64,000 nt of DNA from CAMDMI01 sp044379485 (GTDB lineage: Bacteria > Bacteroidota > Bacteroidia > Cytophagales > Flexibacteraceae). The position numbers were made by a program, and so were the translations under genes. The stretch covers positions 62,001 to 126,000 of the forward strand of contig JBIPOE010000001.1 in NCBI GenBank assembly GCA_044379485.1. Direction: 5' to 3'. Shown piece by piece: positions 55,383-64,000 of the stretch. The notes beneath the pieces are model-generated. The model was given only the letters and a program-made list of their open reading frames with translations, ran no database searches and had not been told where the DNA came from. Within the stretch, counting starts at the first letter, position 1, and each line of letters opens with the position of its first letter.

Positions 55383-56825
55383 TTACCTGAACTTATAAGA
55401 AAGACCAAAACCAATAAGGTTTGGGTTCACCTTTATGCCAGGTGTCTGCGAGGCGATCAAATTAGGGAATCCTGCATAGAATACTTCTGCAGTTAGATTT
55501 TTTACCATTTCATGTTGATAGCCAATTCTATAGCTTAAATCAACTGATTCCTTTGCCCTGTCAATCTCCATAATTTCTGAATTGGTATTGGAAATCTTTT
55601 GGCTAATTACAGACCAAACCACCACGGATGCAAAAGGCCCTGAATTTCTTCTTTTTGAAAACAATGGTTTTATGCCAAACTCAACATTTCCATAAATTAA
55701 CTCTTGTTTTCTTGTCTCTTTAGAGTTGCCAAGGGTAGGAGAGAATGAGAAATTAAGGCTATCTTGTTGGACTCTATCAAATTTTAAAGGAGTTTTTGAG
55801 GTGTTTTCAACCTGAATGGTTTGATTTAAAATACCAACCTGGACGCCTGTAAAAACACTTAGCCAGGATTTTAAATTGTAAGAAAGGTGGGTCTGGATTT
55901 GAGAAAACCAGGATTCATTTGGTTTTGAAATGTTTTGTACCCGTAATGTGTTTTTAGATTCAATTTGGTTGATGGTTACATTTCTGGATGAATATCCCAC
56001 AGCACCACCAATCCAATAAGAAAGCCTTTTCTGATTTTTTTTCTCCTCTATTGGAGGTAAAACAATTCTTTCCAAATTATGCTTTGTAAGCTTTGAAGTT
56101 TCCAAAGTAGCAACCTTGCCTTCTAAAAATTCAAATTGAATATTATTGGTGGTTTTCGAAATTACAACATCTGAAGCCGCCAAAGTTTTTTCAGGTTCAA
56201 ATACCGGAAGTACACCCGATCCTGATTCCTCACCTTTCAATGTATTTAAATTAAGCAATTTGTTTTGGTTTGTAGATTCATTTCGGAAAATTCCAGATTC
56301 GTCTAAACTTTTTACAGAAGCGACAAGGTTTTGATCATTTAAACTTTCCTCAAAATGGGTTGCTTTTTTGCTTCTTGTTAAACATTTGGAATTCAATTTT
56401 ATTTGAGAATCCAAATTATTCAATCCAACTTTTTCAACCTTGACATCTTTAGAAATTACTGAATACATTTGAGTTTTATCAATATTTTCTGATTTGGAAT
56501 CTTGATTTGATGCTACCCTTGGAACTTTACTTTCTGCTTGTATTTTTACGGATGAATTACTTGAAGCGCTTGTTAATGAGTTTTCAAGACCTTTACTAAT
56601 AATGCTTCTGGAAATCAAATTAGGTTCAGTGTTTTTGAAAATGTGGTAACTAACACCCCCTAAAAAGGTGAAAATCAAAGGAATAAACCAGGTCCAGATT
56701 GGTACGCCAGCCCTTCTGTCTTCCTCTAAAATGGATTCAATATTTCCCCAACCATTGGGAATTGGTTCACTTGACCAATCGTCAAATTTATTGGACAAAA
56801 AGCCCTTTTCATCTTCGTGACTCAT
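55383..56825 (-). CDS. anti-sigma-like protein with inner-membrane helix and outer-membrane beta-barrel
   Basis: The protein has 480 residues. A short cytoplasmic N-terminus (residues 1-42) contains GWGNIESILEEDRRAG. It is followed by one membrane helix (about 44-62, WTWFIPLIFTFLGGVSYHIF). A long polar linker (about 65-245) is rich in Ser, Asn and Lys. The C-terminal half (about 255-480) alternates hydrophobic and polar strands and ends YKFR, as outer-membrane beta-barrels do. The start overlaps the end of the ECF sigma gene by 4 bases, as anti-sigma factors usually do. The order of segments suggests one chain crossing both membranes, as I recall for the Dma anti-sigma factors of Bacteroides thetaiotaomicron. 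The barrel is inferred from sequence pattern only. Confidence 0.7.
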   Translation of the reverse strand: MSHEDEKGFLSNKFDDWSSEPIPNGWGNIESILEEDRRAGVPIWTWFIPLIFTFLGGVSYHIFKNTEPNLISRSIISKGLENSLTSASSNSSVKIQAESKVPRVASNQDSKSENIDKTQMYSVISKDVKVEKVGLNNLDSQIKLNSKCLTRSKKATHFEESLNDQNLVASVKSLDESGIFRNESTNQNKLLNLNTLKGEESGSGVLPVFEPEKTLAASDVVISKTTNNIQFEFLEGKVATLETSKLTKHNLERIVLPPIEEKKNQKRLSYWIGGAVGYSSRNVTINQIESKNTLRVQNISKPNESWFSQIQTHLSYNLKSWLSVFTGVQVGILNQTIQVENTSKTPLKFDRVQQDSLNFSFSPTLGNSKETRKQELIYGNVEFGIKPLFSKRRNSGPFASVVVWSVISQKISNTNSEIMEIDRAKESVDLSYRIGYQHEMVKNLTAEVFYAGFPNLIASQTPGIKVNPNLIGFGLSYKFR

Positions 56826-57367
56826 ATTTCAAAATGGCTTAATTGGTGTTTTAATAAATGTCGTGCTCGTGAATATTGGGATTTGGAAGTGCCTTCGCTT
56901 ATGCCTAATAGTTCACCTATTTCAGTATGGGTATAACCCTCAATGGCAAATAGGTTAAAAACAATTTTTGACCCTTCCGGTAATTTTTCAAGAAGTGCTA
57001 ATATCTCCTGAACGCTTAGATTAGAAATGGCATCCGAAAATCCGTCCTGAGCATAATTATTAAGATACAGGTCATCCTCAGTGTAATCAATAGGTTTGCG
57101 TTTCCTTGAATGATATTGATTTATGGATTCTCTGATAAAAATTCTTTTCATCCAACCTTCGAATGCGCCACCTTTAAATGTGTCCATCGATTTGAAAACC
57201 TTAACAAAGGCCAATTGAAGGACGTCTTCCGCTTCCATTTTGTCATTGGTATAGCGGAGGCAGATACCAAGCATTGGGCGGGCAAAACGCTCGTATAAGA
57301 TCCGTTGGCATTTCGGATCTCTATTGAGGCAGCCCTCTACAATCGTTTGGATATCAATGCTTTTCAA
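56822..57367 (-). CDS. ECF-family RNA polymerase sigma factor
   Basis: This is a 181-residue extracytoplasmic-function sigma factor. Region 2 is visible in YERFARPMLGICLRYTNDKMEAEDVLQLAFVKVFKSMDTF, and region 4 in LEKLPEGSKIVFNLFAIEGYTHTEIGELLGISEGTSKSQYSRARHLLKHQL, a helix-turn-helix that reads the -35 element. The next gene, overlapping by 4 bases, encodes the probable anti-sigma partner. Signals from the cell surface would release it to direct transcription of a stress or envelope regulon not visible here. Confidence 0.88.
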   Translation of the reverse strand: MKSIDIQTIVEGCLNRDPKCQRILYERFARPMLGICLRYTNDKMEAEDVLQLAFVKVFKSMDTFKGGAFEGWMKRIFIRESINQYHSRKRKPIDYTEDDLYLNNYAQDGFSDAISNLSVQEILALLEKLPEGSKIVFNLFAIEGYTHTEIGELLGISEGTSKSQYSRARHLLKHQLSHFEI

Positions 57368-57398
57368 ATTTTTATCCTTTTAAATTAGAAAAATGAAG

Positions 57399-57420
57399 GG
57401 TGGATCTTTCCAGATCCACC
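57399..57420 (-). terminator. hairpin terminator between lipoprotein and sigma genes
   Basis: A perfect 9-bp inverted repeat, GGTGGATCT and AGATCCACC, around TTCC lies between the lipoprotein stop and the sigma start. The T-run on the minus strand is short, so efficiency is uncertain. Confidence 0.55.
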
Positions 57421-57487
57421 TTTTCACAATCGTTTAATCCTCATAATACCTATTTCATCTTTTTCTTGAACTAATAGACCTAAAACT

Positions 57488-58483
57488 TTATTTACTAAAT
57501 TTTACTTCAACTTTTCCTGTATCCTTTATCCCTGATTTATTTCTAAAAATATAGTGTAGAAAATAAGGTCCGGTTGCCCCTGCCTGACCACCTTTCTTTT
57601 TAATCGAACAAGTATTTTCATCATGCGACCATGTTAAAAGCAAATTAGGGCTCACATAAAAATCGAAAAAACGCATGTCTATTGTATTTGAACATGATTC
57701 AACATGTTTAATAAAATTGTCTCTTCTTGGTGTTTTATGAATTCTGGGATTAAAATGTGTTAAGCGATCATTTACCTTAAAAACCTGATTGCAATATGTT
57801 TTGTTGGTATCTAATCCGATATTCACTGTCCGTGTTTTGCAGGCGATGGATGGATTAATAGTATCGCAATTTGAATAAACTATAGATCCAGTTAAAGAGG
57901 AAACAACCAAAGGTGAGGCAATTTCAAATGCGATAGAGTCTCCTGAAATGCTACAATTTTTAATCCAACCAGGATAAGAATCAATTTTAAGAATACTTTT
58001 TGGGCAATACAAATCACCAGACATCAAAGGTATTTTGTAAAAAATTTGCTTGAATTGAAGATTTTGTTTGTAGGCAAAAACATCTTCTTTGGCGTAAACG
58101 GGAATGCAAGGAGGTAAGGGGTTTTTGGTTACATTTAGCCGAATTAGATTTTGTTTACAAAGTTCAGTTCTGCAAATTTTATAAGTCATTGTATCTATGC
58201 CTTCAAAACCCTTATAGGCCATATACCTGAATCTATTATTTCCATCTACCGGTGTAATAGAACCGTGTTTAGGTGCTAAAAATGAAACATTTACTTCTTG
58301 CCTGATATTGTTTGCACCAATAACATCAAATTCTGCAACACCTTCAATGGCATCCATTTCCACCAATTTTAAATCATTTATAAGAAAATGATCTGGTTCC
58401 GGATTTTCCCTGACTTTATCGCAGGAAAAAACCGAAGCCAGAAGTAGTAGTAAAAGAAGTTGTATGGACTTAAATTGATTCAT
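57488..58483 (-). CDS. lipoprotein with cadherin-like domain, unknown function
   Basis: This 331-residue protein has a lipoprotein signal: a seven-leucine run and LASVFSC with Cys21 as the lipid-attached residue. Residues about 60-115 look like a cadherin/tandem-95-type beta-sandwich (PKHGSITPVDGNNRFRYMAYKGFEGIDTMTYKIC). The rest has several Cys residues, probably in disulfides outside the cytoplasm. Function is unknown. It precedes the sigma factor on the same strand and is separated from it by a hairpin, so it may or may not belong to that regulon. Confidence 0.65.
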   Translation of the reverse strand: MNQFKSIQLLLLLLLASVFSCDKVRENPEPDHFLINDLKLVEMDAIEGVAEFDVIGANNIRQEVNVSFLAPKHGSITPVDGNNRFRYMAYKGFEGIDTMTYKICRTELCKQNLIRLNVTKNPLPPCIPVYAKEDVFAYKQNLQFKQIFYKIPLMSGDLYCPKSILKIDSYPGWIKNCSISGDSIAFEIASPLVVSSLTGSIVYSNCDTINPSIACKTRTVNIGLDTNKTYCNQVFKVNDRLTHFNPRIHKTPRRDNFIKHVESCSNTIDMRFFDFYVSPNLLLTWSHDENTCSIKKKGGQAGATGPYFLHYIFRNKSGIKDTGKVEVKFSK

Positions 58484-58604
58484 CTTTTTTTGAAAATAGT
58501 TTTCAAAACTTTAGATATCTGAATGCAAGACAAATGTCAAATGGCTTTGGTTGTAAAAATAAATAATATTTTTTGATTTTTTTTTATTTCTGAAAATCAG
58601 GTCA

Positions 58605-59108
58605 TTAGCTAGTGTGGTCGGCTACAATTAACCATTTTCCTTTCAACTTTCTGAAAAGCAAAGTGAAATAACCACCCTTAAATTTCTTATCTACCTTTAA
58701 AAGCCATTTTCCAGTAACCATGGCATCAAGTTCCCCAATCAATTCCACATGGATAATGTCAAAATCGAGTTTTCCCATGGCAACTGAGTCTGCATAGTTT
58801 TTTTTGTAATTGGCCATCACCTTATCCCAACCATAAGTTACACCTCGGTTGGAAACAAAACGCAAAGTATCTGAATTCCAATAACCTGCCATAAATCCAT
58901 CCAGATTCCCCTTGTTCCAGTCCTCCTGTTGCTTGTGAAGAACGGCTAGAATTTGTTTCTTCTTTTCATGGGCTGGATTTGGAGCGGGTTTAGCAGTTTC
59001 TTTTGGCTTAGGGCTTAGGGGCAACACAACTTTTCCAGTTTGCGCCCAAACTCCAAGGCTGATAAAAATCAAAAGAAGACTAAGGTTTTTGTGCAACCAC
59101 CACATCAT
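58605..59108 (-). CDS. exported NTF2-like (DUF4440/SnoaL-type) protein
   Basis: This 167-residue protein has a signal peptide (LLLIFISLGVWA) and a proline-rich linker. An NTF2-like fold follows: ILAVLHKQQEDWNKGNLDGFMAGYWNSDTLRFVS, YGWDKVMANYKKNY, then WLIVADHTS at the end. Such domains bind small molecules or act as accessory enzymes. Its start codon overlaps the 3' end of the GH42 gene by 29 bases, so translational coupling is likely. Confidence 0.75.
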   Translation of the reverse strand: MMWWLHKNLSLLLIFISLGVWAQTGKVVLPLSPKPKETAKPAPNPAHEKKKQILAVLHKQQEDWNKGNLDGFMAGYWNSDTLRFVSNRGVTYGWDKVMANYKKNYADSVAMGKLDFDIIHVELIGELDAMVTGKWLLKVDKKFKGGYFTLLFRKLKGKWLIVADHTS

Positions 59109-61164
59109 AAGGGCTCAAAGTAACAGCATCGGCAGCAATTTTTCGTCCATTTAGTAAATTTATTGCAGATGAAATTCCTTTTACCGTTACTATTTTGGTT
59201 TCGTTGCTTAGGTTGACAAGGATAAGGCCCTTTTCGCCTCTTGGGCAAACAATTACGCCATCACCACCCGTCGCTTCAGGTTCAATTCCAAATTCAGCAG
59301 CAGCGGTTTTATATAAATATTGAATGGCCTCTTTTCCTGGGTCCGTTCCAAAGACAATTACTTTTCCTTTGCCGACTTTGGTTTCTGCAATGGCTGCTTT
59401 TCCCTTCATCCAGCCTGATTGGTATGTGGCCAGAATTTTTCCTTTTGGGGCGGAAAGCGATTCGGTCCAAAGTCCACATACAGGTTTTTTGCCTGATTGA
59501 AAGCCTGTTATATCCAATTCAATCGGAATTAATGGGTCAACAGGAATAGAACTTATTGGATTTCTTTCCAGAATTTCGATTCCGGTCCAATCTTCCAAAT
59601 CTCCTGTTGCATGGTTTGTAAATGAAGCCCATTCCTGATTTCTGTAGCCAGTCATCGGTCCTAAAATAGCGGTTCCACCATTTTCAACCCAGGCTTTCAT
59701 CTTTTTCCTGAAATCCTCAGAAGCGTAAGGCAATAAAGGCACAATCACCAATTTGTATGGACTTAAATCCTGAGAAGGATAAATGACATCTCTATGTAAA
59801 TAACTGTCCGTTAATGGGATATAAAATCGTTTGCTCCAGTCCTGGTAATATTTCAAATCACCCACATAAGGCTCAGATTCCAAGCCATTTTGGGCTCTGT
59901 GGCTGTAAACTATGGCAGTTTTGGCTTGTTTGACTGGATTATTTACTTGAAAATCAGAAGTTTTTTTCAACTCCTCTCCAATTTGCTTCAGCATTTGATA
60001 ATTGGCAAATGGTTTTCCCCAGGAAGATAATACGGCTCCATGAACCATTTCCTGTCCTGCTTTTTGCTGTTGCCATAGCCAATACATACCTCCCTGGCCA
60101 CCCAGTGCATAATTGAGCCACATAAAAGCCCGTTCACTGCCGATAGGCTCATGATTGTACCAGGTTCGGTCGCCGCCGCTGTAGCCAGGTGTGGTTTCAA
60201 AAAGCCAATGGTAACCTTTTTTCATTCCCCGCATTCTATCATAGTTTGATGATACCAAATCATATCCCCTGTAACCGTGGTAACAATTTACAGCCATAAA
60301 GTCGCAGGTACTCATTACCGTTTCATAATCAACGGGTTGTCCTGGCATAGAATCGTGTGTAACCGGTTGTTTTGTGTATTTATGAATTGCTGCTTCCTGC
60401 AGTTTTTCAAATTCTTCTATTTGGAGATTACAAAACTTTTTCCATGCGAAATACAGCGAAGGGTGGTGCCAAACTGTTACCTCTCCACCATCCTTTTTGG
60501 TATATCTGGGCATCGGAATCTGGCCAAAACTCGAATATGTCTGGCTCCAAAGCATGGTGTTCCAAAGCGAATTTAAATTTTCTATTGTGCCATATTCTTT
60601 TTGCAACCATTGGTGCCAAAGTAATTCTGTTTCAAGGCTATAATCAAAAGTTAATGTGAATTCATTGTCGGTTTGCCAGCCTATAACACCTGGTTTTGAA
60701 CCAAATTCTTTGGCCATTGCTTCAATAATTTCAATCGATTTTTGCCGGTAAACTTTGGATGCATAATTGCAATCCCTCCTTGCACCGTGCACTTTTTTTT
60801 CCCCAGAAGAAGTAGTCAATAGCATTTCCGGATATTTTTCCAGCATCCAGGCAGGTGGAGTTGCGGTAGGTGTGCCTAAAATCACATCAATTCCATTTGC
60901 TTTCAGCTTTTCGATTACCCTGTGTAACCATTTCCAATTGTATTGTTTTTCCTTTGGTTCCATGGTGCTCCAGGCAAATTCACCTATGCGCATCACGTTC
61001 ATATTCAGGTCTTTCATATACCTGATGTCTCTATCTATCTGGCTGCTATCCCAGGCTTCAGGATAATAGGCTGCGCCATAATAGATTTTTTTTGCGCCGA
61101 TGAATTGGGCGTTCACTGTTCCTAAAATAATATTTAGAAATAGGATTAAGGATACTTTTTTCAA
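59080..61164 (-). CDS. GH42 beta-galactosidase, exported
   Basis: This 694-residue glycosidase begins with a signal peptide (MKKVSLILFLNIILG). The (beta/alpha)8 barrel of family GH42 is clear: YGAAYYPEAW, then the acid/base Glu168 in QTDNEF and the nucleophile Glu323 in LFETTPG. The central trimerisation-like domain and a C-terminal beta-sandwich follow. It releases beta-galactose from oligosaccharides, probably in the periplasm. Its neighbours on this strand are a DUF4861 protein (upstream) and an NTF2-like protein (overlapping downstream), suggesting a small carbohydrate cluster. Confidence 0.85.
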   Translation of the reverse strand: MKKVSLILFLNIILGTVNAQFIGAKKIYYGAAYYPEAWDSSQIDRDIRYMKDLNMNVMRIGEFAWSTMEPKEKQYNWKWLHRVIEKLKANGIDVILGTPTATPPAWMLEKYPEMLLTTSSGEKKVHGARRDCNYASKVYRQKSIEIIEAMAKEFGSKPGVIGWQTDNEFTLTFDYSLETELLWHQWLQKEYGTIENLNSLWNTMLWSQTYSSFGQIPMPRYTKKDGGEVTVWHHPSLYFAWKKFCNLQIEEFEKLQEAAIHKYTKQPVTHDSMPGQPVDYETVMSTCDFMAVNCYHGYRGYDLVSSNYDRMRGMKKGYHWLFETTPGYSGGDRTWYNHEPIGSERAFMWLNYALGGQGGMYWLWQQQKAGQEMVHGAVLSSWGKPFANYQMLKQIGEELKKTSDFQVNNPVKQAKTAIVYSHRAQNGLESEPYVGDLKYYQDWSKRFYIPLTDSYLHRDVIYPSQDLSPYKLVIVPLLPYASEDFRKKMKAWVENGGTAILGPMTGYRNQEWASFTNHATGDLEDWTGIEILERNPISSIPVDPLIPIELDITGFQSGKKPVCGLWTESLSAPKGKILATYQSGWMKGKAAIAETKVGKGKVIVFGTDPGKEAIQYLYKTAAAEFGIEPEATGGDGVIVCPRGEKGLILVNLSNETKIVTVKGISSAINLLNGRKIAADAVTLSPYDVVVAQKP

Positions 61165-61265
61165 ACGTTTTGGTATAAAAATTAACTATGTAAGGTGTTG
61201 GCCCCTGCCAAAAGATTCAATTAAACTTCTTGAATGAAGGTGTAAAATAAGTTCTAATGATAAAT

Positions 61266-61442
61266 TCATTTTGAGAGCTTGTCCAACAAGACTTTATCTT
61301 CCTCAAAAATCCTGTTTATTAATTCCGATTCGGATTCTTTTTCAAATCTTTTTTTAAGAAACGGGATTACGTTTTCTATTTCCGATTCAGGTAGATTATC
61401 AATAAACTGATTCAGCAATTCTTTCAATTGCGCTTTTGACAT
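61266..61442 (-). CDS. 58-residue hypothetical protein
   Basis: An ATG at 61442 opens a 58-residue frame ending at TGA 61266-61268. It is highly charged and helical (MSKAQLKELLNQFIDNLPES, then RIFEEDKVLLDKLSK) with no signal peptide. It starts 28 bases after the DUF4861 stop on the same strand and ends 101 bases before the GH42 start. It may be an antitoxin-like or regulatory peptide, but I do not recognise the family and no toxin partner is adjacent. Confidence 0.45.
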   Translation of the reverse strand: MSKAQLKELLNQFIDNLPESEIENVIPFLKKRFEKESESELINRIFEEDKVLLDKLSK

Positions 61443-61469
61443 AACAAAAATTTATTTAAACAAAACTAC

Positions 61470-62723
61470 CTATTTCTTGCCAATCAACAAAGGATACTCC
61501 TTTCGGTCAGCTTCTTCCTGAATGATGTCAAGGAAGTATTTGGTGTTGGCAAACTTGATTTCACTTTTTTCCCAACCTGCAAAAAACAGGTAATCAACTG
61601 GCTGGCCACTTCGGATTTTTAATTTTGCGTACCAGGTATGGCTTACTGTATCTTTTTTTGGAAATGGGACAATCTTTGGTGCTTCTCCATATCCATTGAA
61701 AATTTTGGATGAAAACAAAAGTCCCATACCAAGCATATCGTCATTTTCGCTTTGCCTGCCATGTGAAGCCAGAGAGGTAAATGCAAGATTATTGGTGTGA
61801 TACAAAGCCTTACCTTGGTTTTTTATATTGACTATCCCTACAGCAATTTCCTTATCACCTGTAAATCCAGTAATTGTAACCTCATTTTTGTAATAATATT
61901 TTCCAGCCCAGATTGATATCCTCTGTTTTACATTGTGATTAATTCCAGCCACATTCCAGTTTTCATAAACCAATTCTATCATAGAACGGACTGGGCCATT
62001 GGCTATTTGCCTGAAAGATGCAGACAACGTTTGTTGCATTGGAATCGGTAAGCCTTTGTCCATCAATGCAAAAGCACCGGCTCCAAGCGAGGCACCAACT
62101 TTTAGAATATCCATTCCCCATGGACACATTTTATGATAATCCCGGTATGAACCGTCCACAGAATCCATGACCATTTTAGAAGTTGTTTTTCCAAAAATAT
62201 CCATCCCGTTTCTTGAATCGAAGTAGTTTCTGAATCCCACTTTGTCGTTTTCCCAACCCGGGCCTTCCATCTGATATCTGGGAGGTTGTTGCTGTGGAGT
62301 CCACCAATCGGGTCTGTTTTCGGATGTTACCGGATTGTATTTTCCATCTCTGTTTTCAGAAACTCCAAACCAGGCCTGGGTTCTTTTTGGATAGGTGCTT
62401 GCTTTTTCCTGATCTACCCATTTCACTTTTACTTCAGCTTTGCTATTACGTTCAATATCAACCTCAAAGGCCAGTTCATCCCAATTCCCATCACCATTAA
62501 TATCATCTAGTTGTGAAGGAATTTCTTTTCCATTGATGGTTAAAATAATGGCTTTTTTGGAAGAAGGAATTTCAACAAAGGCAGAAAGTGCTTCTTTTGA
62601 AATAACCATTGGGTCTTCGATCCTGCTAACTCCGGAAGAATTGGTGATGACAAATTTTCCAGATTGGGCAAAAGTCTTTACTCCTGAAAAGAGGAGAATA
62701 CAAATTAAAATGCTGTTTTTCAT
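61470..62723 (-). CDS. exported DUF4861 protein
   Basis: The start at the ATG at 62723 (MKNSILICILLFSGVKTFAQ, a signal peptide) gives 417 residues. A longer frame begins ten residues earlier without improving it. The core resembles DUF4861 beta-sandwich proteins found in polysaccharide-utilisation loci (MEGPGWENDKVGFRNYFDSRNGMDIFGK, MCPWGMDILKVGASLGAGAF). They are thought to act on pectic or other uronate-containing glycans. It begins 4 bases after the type III PKS stop, so the two are tightly linked. Confidence 0.75.
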   Translation of the reverse strand: MKNSILICILLFSGVKTFAQSGKFVITNSSGVSRIEDPMVISKEALSAFVEIPSSKKAIILTINGKEIPSQLDDINGDGNWDELAFEVDIERNSKAEVKVKWVDQEKASTYPKRTQAWFGVSENRDGKYNPVTSENRPDWWTPQQQPPRYQMEGPGWENDKVGFRNYFDSRNGMDIFGKTTSKMVMDSVDGSYRDYHKMCPWGMDILKVGASLGAGAFALMDKGLPIPMQQTLSASFRQIANGPVRSMIELVYENWNVAGINHNVKQRISIWAGKYYYKNEVTITGFTGDKEIAVGIVNIKNQGKALYHTNNLAFTSLASHGRQSENDDMLGMGLLFSSKIFNGYGEAPKIVPFPKKDTVSHTWYAKLKIRSGQPVDYLFFAGWEKSEIKFANTKYFLDIIQEEADRKEYPLLIGKK

Positions 62724-62727
62724 TTGG

Positions 62728-63813
62728 TTAATACACAAAGCTTGCAGATTCAATGGTCAATCCTGGTCCTATTCCCATTAAAACTCCGGATTGATTTTCA
62801 GGATTTGGATTGGATAAAAGAAACTGCTCAAGTGCAAATAAAACAGATGCGGATGAAACATTGCCAACTCTCTCCAAAGCTTTACGGGAATATTGGGTTT
62901 CTGAATGATGTAAACCCAAAACTTCCTGCACTTTATCTAGAATTCGTTTGCCGCCAGGATGAATGATCCAATTCTTTATTTTTTCGATTTCTAAACCCGA
63001 GACCTTAAATAATTTATCCAAAGCGTGTTGAATGGAGGTTTCCACGCTATTTGGTAATTCCTGGGTAAGTTTCATTTCAAAGCCCGTTTCCCCTAAACTC
63101 CAGGCCATATCGTCTGCGGCAAAGTGAAAATAAGCCTGACTTTGATGGCTGATTTCAATAGATTTTTCTTCCAGTTTTTGAGAAGAAACGATTACTACGG
63201 CGGCTCCATCTCCAAAAATTGCATTTGCTAAAATGTGGTCAATATCCCATTTCGGTTGAAAATGAAGTGTGCAAAGTTCAATACAAACGATTAAAACTTT
63301 TGCCTTTGGGTCTGATTCTGCTATTGCTTTTGCATATCGTAAGGCATGAAAAAAACCGTGGCAGCCTAAAAAATTAAAAGCTGTTGCCTGAATATTTTTC
63401 GAAAATTTAAATTGATGAACCAACTCAACTTCCATTCCTGGTGCCAATTGGCCGGTACAAGAAACCCAGGCTACATGTGTGATTTCCTGAATGTTGCTTT
63501 TGTTTGCCTCAAGTTTTGATTGAATGGTTTTGACTAAATCGAATGCGAGAACTTTTGCTTCTTTGGCATAGGTTTGCATGCGAACCGATGTGGCTGGTGC
63601 AGGCGTTTGCTTGAAGAAATCACCATTTCCTTCCTTAAAATCTGGTAAAACAGAAAACCTGGTCTGAATTCCAGAATGCTGATAAACGGACAAAACCGAC
63701 CTTCTTATCCAGGTATCGTCTGGCGCATGGCCAAGCATGAAATCCTGAATTTCATTTTGAGGATATGCATATTGGGCCGTTTTGGTGGTGAGAAAAGATA
63801 GAAATGCAGGCAT
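62728..63813 (-). CDS. type III polyketide synthase (chalcone synthase-like)
   Basis: This 361-residue thiolase-fold enzyme has the type III PKS triad Cys151 (FLGCHGFFH), His285 (WIIHPGGKR) and Asn318 (VGNVSSAS). The C-terminal GVLMGIGPGLTIESA is the usual family ending. It condenses malonyl-CoA onto an acyl-CoA starter to make short polyketides such as pyrones or alkylresorcinols. The product cannot be told from sequence. The methyltransferase or oxidase often next to such genes is not visible; the neighbour is a DUF4861 protein, an unusual pairing. Confidence 0.82.
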   Translation of the reverse strand: MPAFLSFLTTKTAQYAYPQNEIQDFMLGHAPDDTWIRRSVLSVYQHSGIQTRFSVLPDFKEGNGDFFKQTPAPATSVRMQTYAKEAKVLAFDLVKTIQSKLEANKSNIQEITHVAWVSCTGQLAPGMEVELVHQFKFSKNIQATAFNFLGCHGFFHALRYAKAIAESDPKAKVLIVCIELCTLHFQPKWDIDHILANAIFGDGAAVVIVSSQKLEEKSIEISHQSQAYFHFAADDMAWSLGETGFEMKLTQELPNSVETSIQHALDKLFKVSGLEIEKIKNWIIHPGGKRILDKVQEVLGLHHSETQYSRKALERVGNVSSASVLFALEQFLLSNPNPENQSGVLMGIGPGLTIESASFVY

Positions 63814-63849
63814 AAGGTTGAGACTCAGATTTTATAGAAACCTGACGGC

Positions 63850-63857
63850 CAAATGTA
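63850..63857 (-). promoter_or_regulatory. candidate -7 element of the type III PKS gene
   Basis: TACATTTG on the minus strand (pattern TAnnTTTG) lies 37 bases before the start codon. No clear TTG/TTTG is at the expected upstream distance, so it is weak. Confidence 0.35.
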
Positions 63858-64000
63858 GAAAATAAAGCTGCTAAAAGTCTTTTTGTTTAAAAGTTTAAAT
63901 TTTTATTTTTCTTATTTTTAAAGCATAAGAGATACGATTACGTTTGTTTTCATTTTAATTTTTTTTAAGTTTAAAACTAGTTTTTTGAATCCTATAAAAG

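Overview
The window looks like a chromosomal segment of a low-GC member of the Bacteroidota. Five large secreted proteins end in a type IX secretion (T9SS) C-terminal sorting domain with a YPNP-like start. Promoter-like sites match the Bacteroidota pattern TTTG/TTG, spacer, TAnnTTTG. An ECF sigma factor is paired with an anti-sigma protein that seems to span both membranes. The order or genus cannot be settled from this sequence. No rRNA, tRNA, CRISPR array, prophage or complete IS element was recognised.

Layout. 1-5.7 kb: the end of a small conserved protein, a radical SAM enzyme, a TPR-CHAT protease-like protein with a GC-rich in-frame insertion, and a PAP2 phosphatase lacking one catalytic His. 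5.8-15.9 kb: two minus-strand T9SS proteins, a metzincin protease with 19 beta-sandwich repeats and an endonuclease I. 16.0-19.3 kb: a metal ABC importer packed into two polypeptides (binding protein-ATPase, and permease-DtxR regulator), with a candidate operator over its promoter. 19.4-31.8 kb: a 114-bp inverted-repeat element, a GH28 enzyme and a 3,521-residue GH16 protein. 31.8-32.8 kb: a 1-kb non-coding stretch with a perfect 22-bp palindrome. 32.8-40.7 kb: a PreT/GltD-like oxidoreductase, an NHL-repeat T9SS protein, lysA, a YggS-family protein and a MORN-repeat protein.

40.7-49 kb is the most eroded and mobile part. It holds a gene remnant cut by the second copy of the 114-bp element, a methyltransferase, kynurenine 3-monooxygenase, a serine hydrolase, a frameshifted REP-associated transposase between two inverted GTAG hairpin units, a NeuD-like acetyltransferase, an SRPBCC protein, and an alaA-type aminotransferase with two in-frame stops. 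49-54.4 kb: a methyltransferase, a T9SS protein, a small secreted protein and parE on the plus strand. 54.4-63.8 kb, all minus strand: an EamA transporter, the anti-sigma/sigma pair, a lipoprotein, and a cluster of type III polyketide synthase, DUF4861 protein, a 58-residue protein, GH42 beta-galactosidase and an NTF2-like protein.

The points that most deserve checking are the metal-transport fusion pair and its putative operator, the covarying REP hairpins around the transposase, the in-frame palindromic insertion in the CHAT protein, the two-membrane anti-sigma protein, and the doubly stopped alaA. Start sites marked as revised rest on signal peptides or family length. Family names come from reading the sequence, not from a database search.
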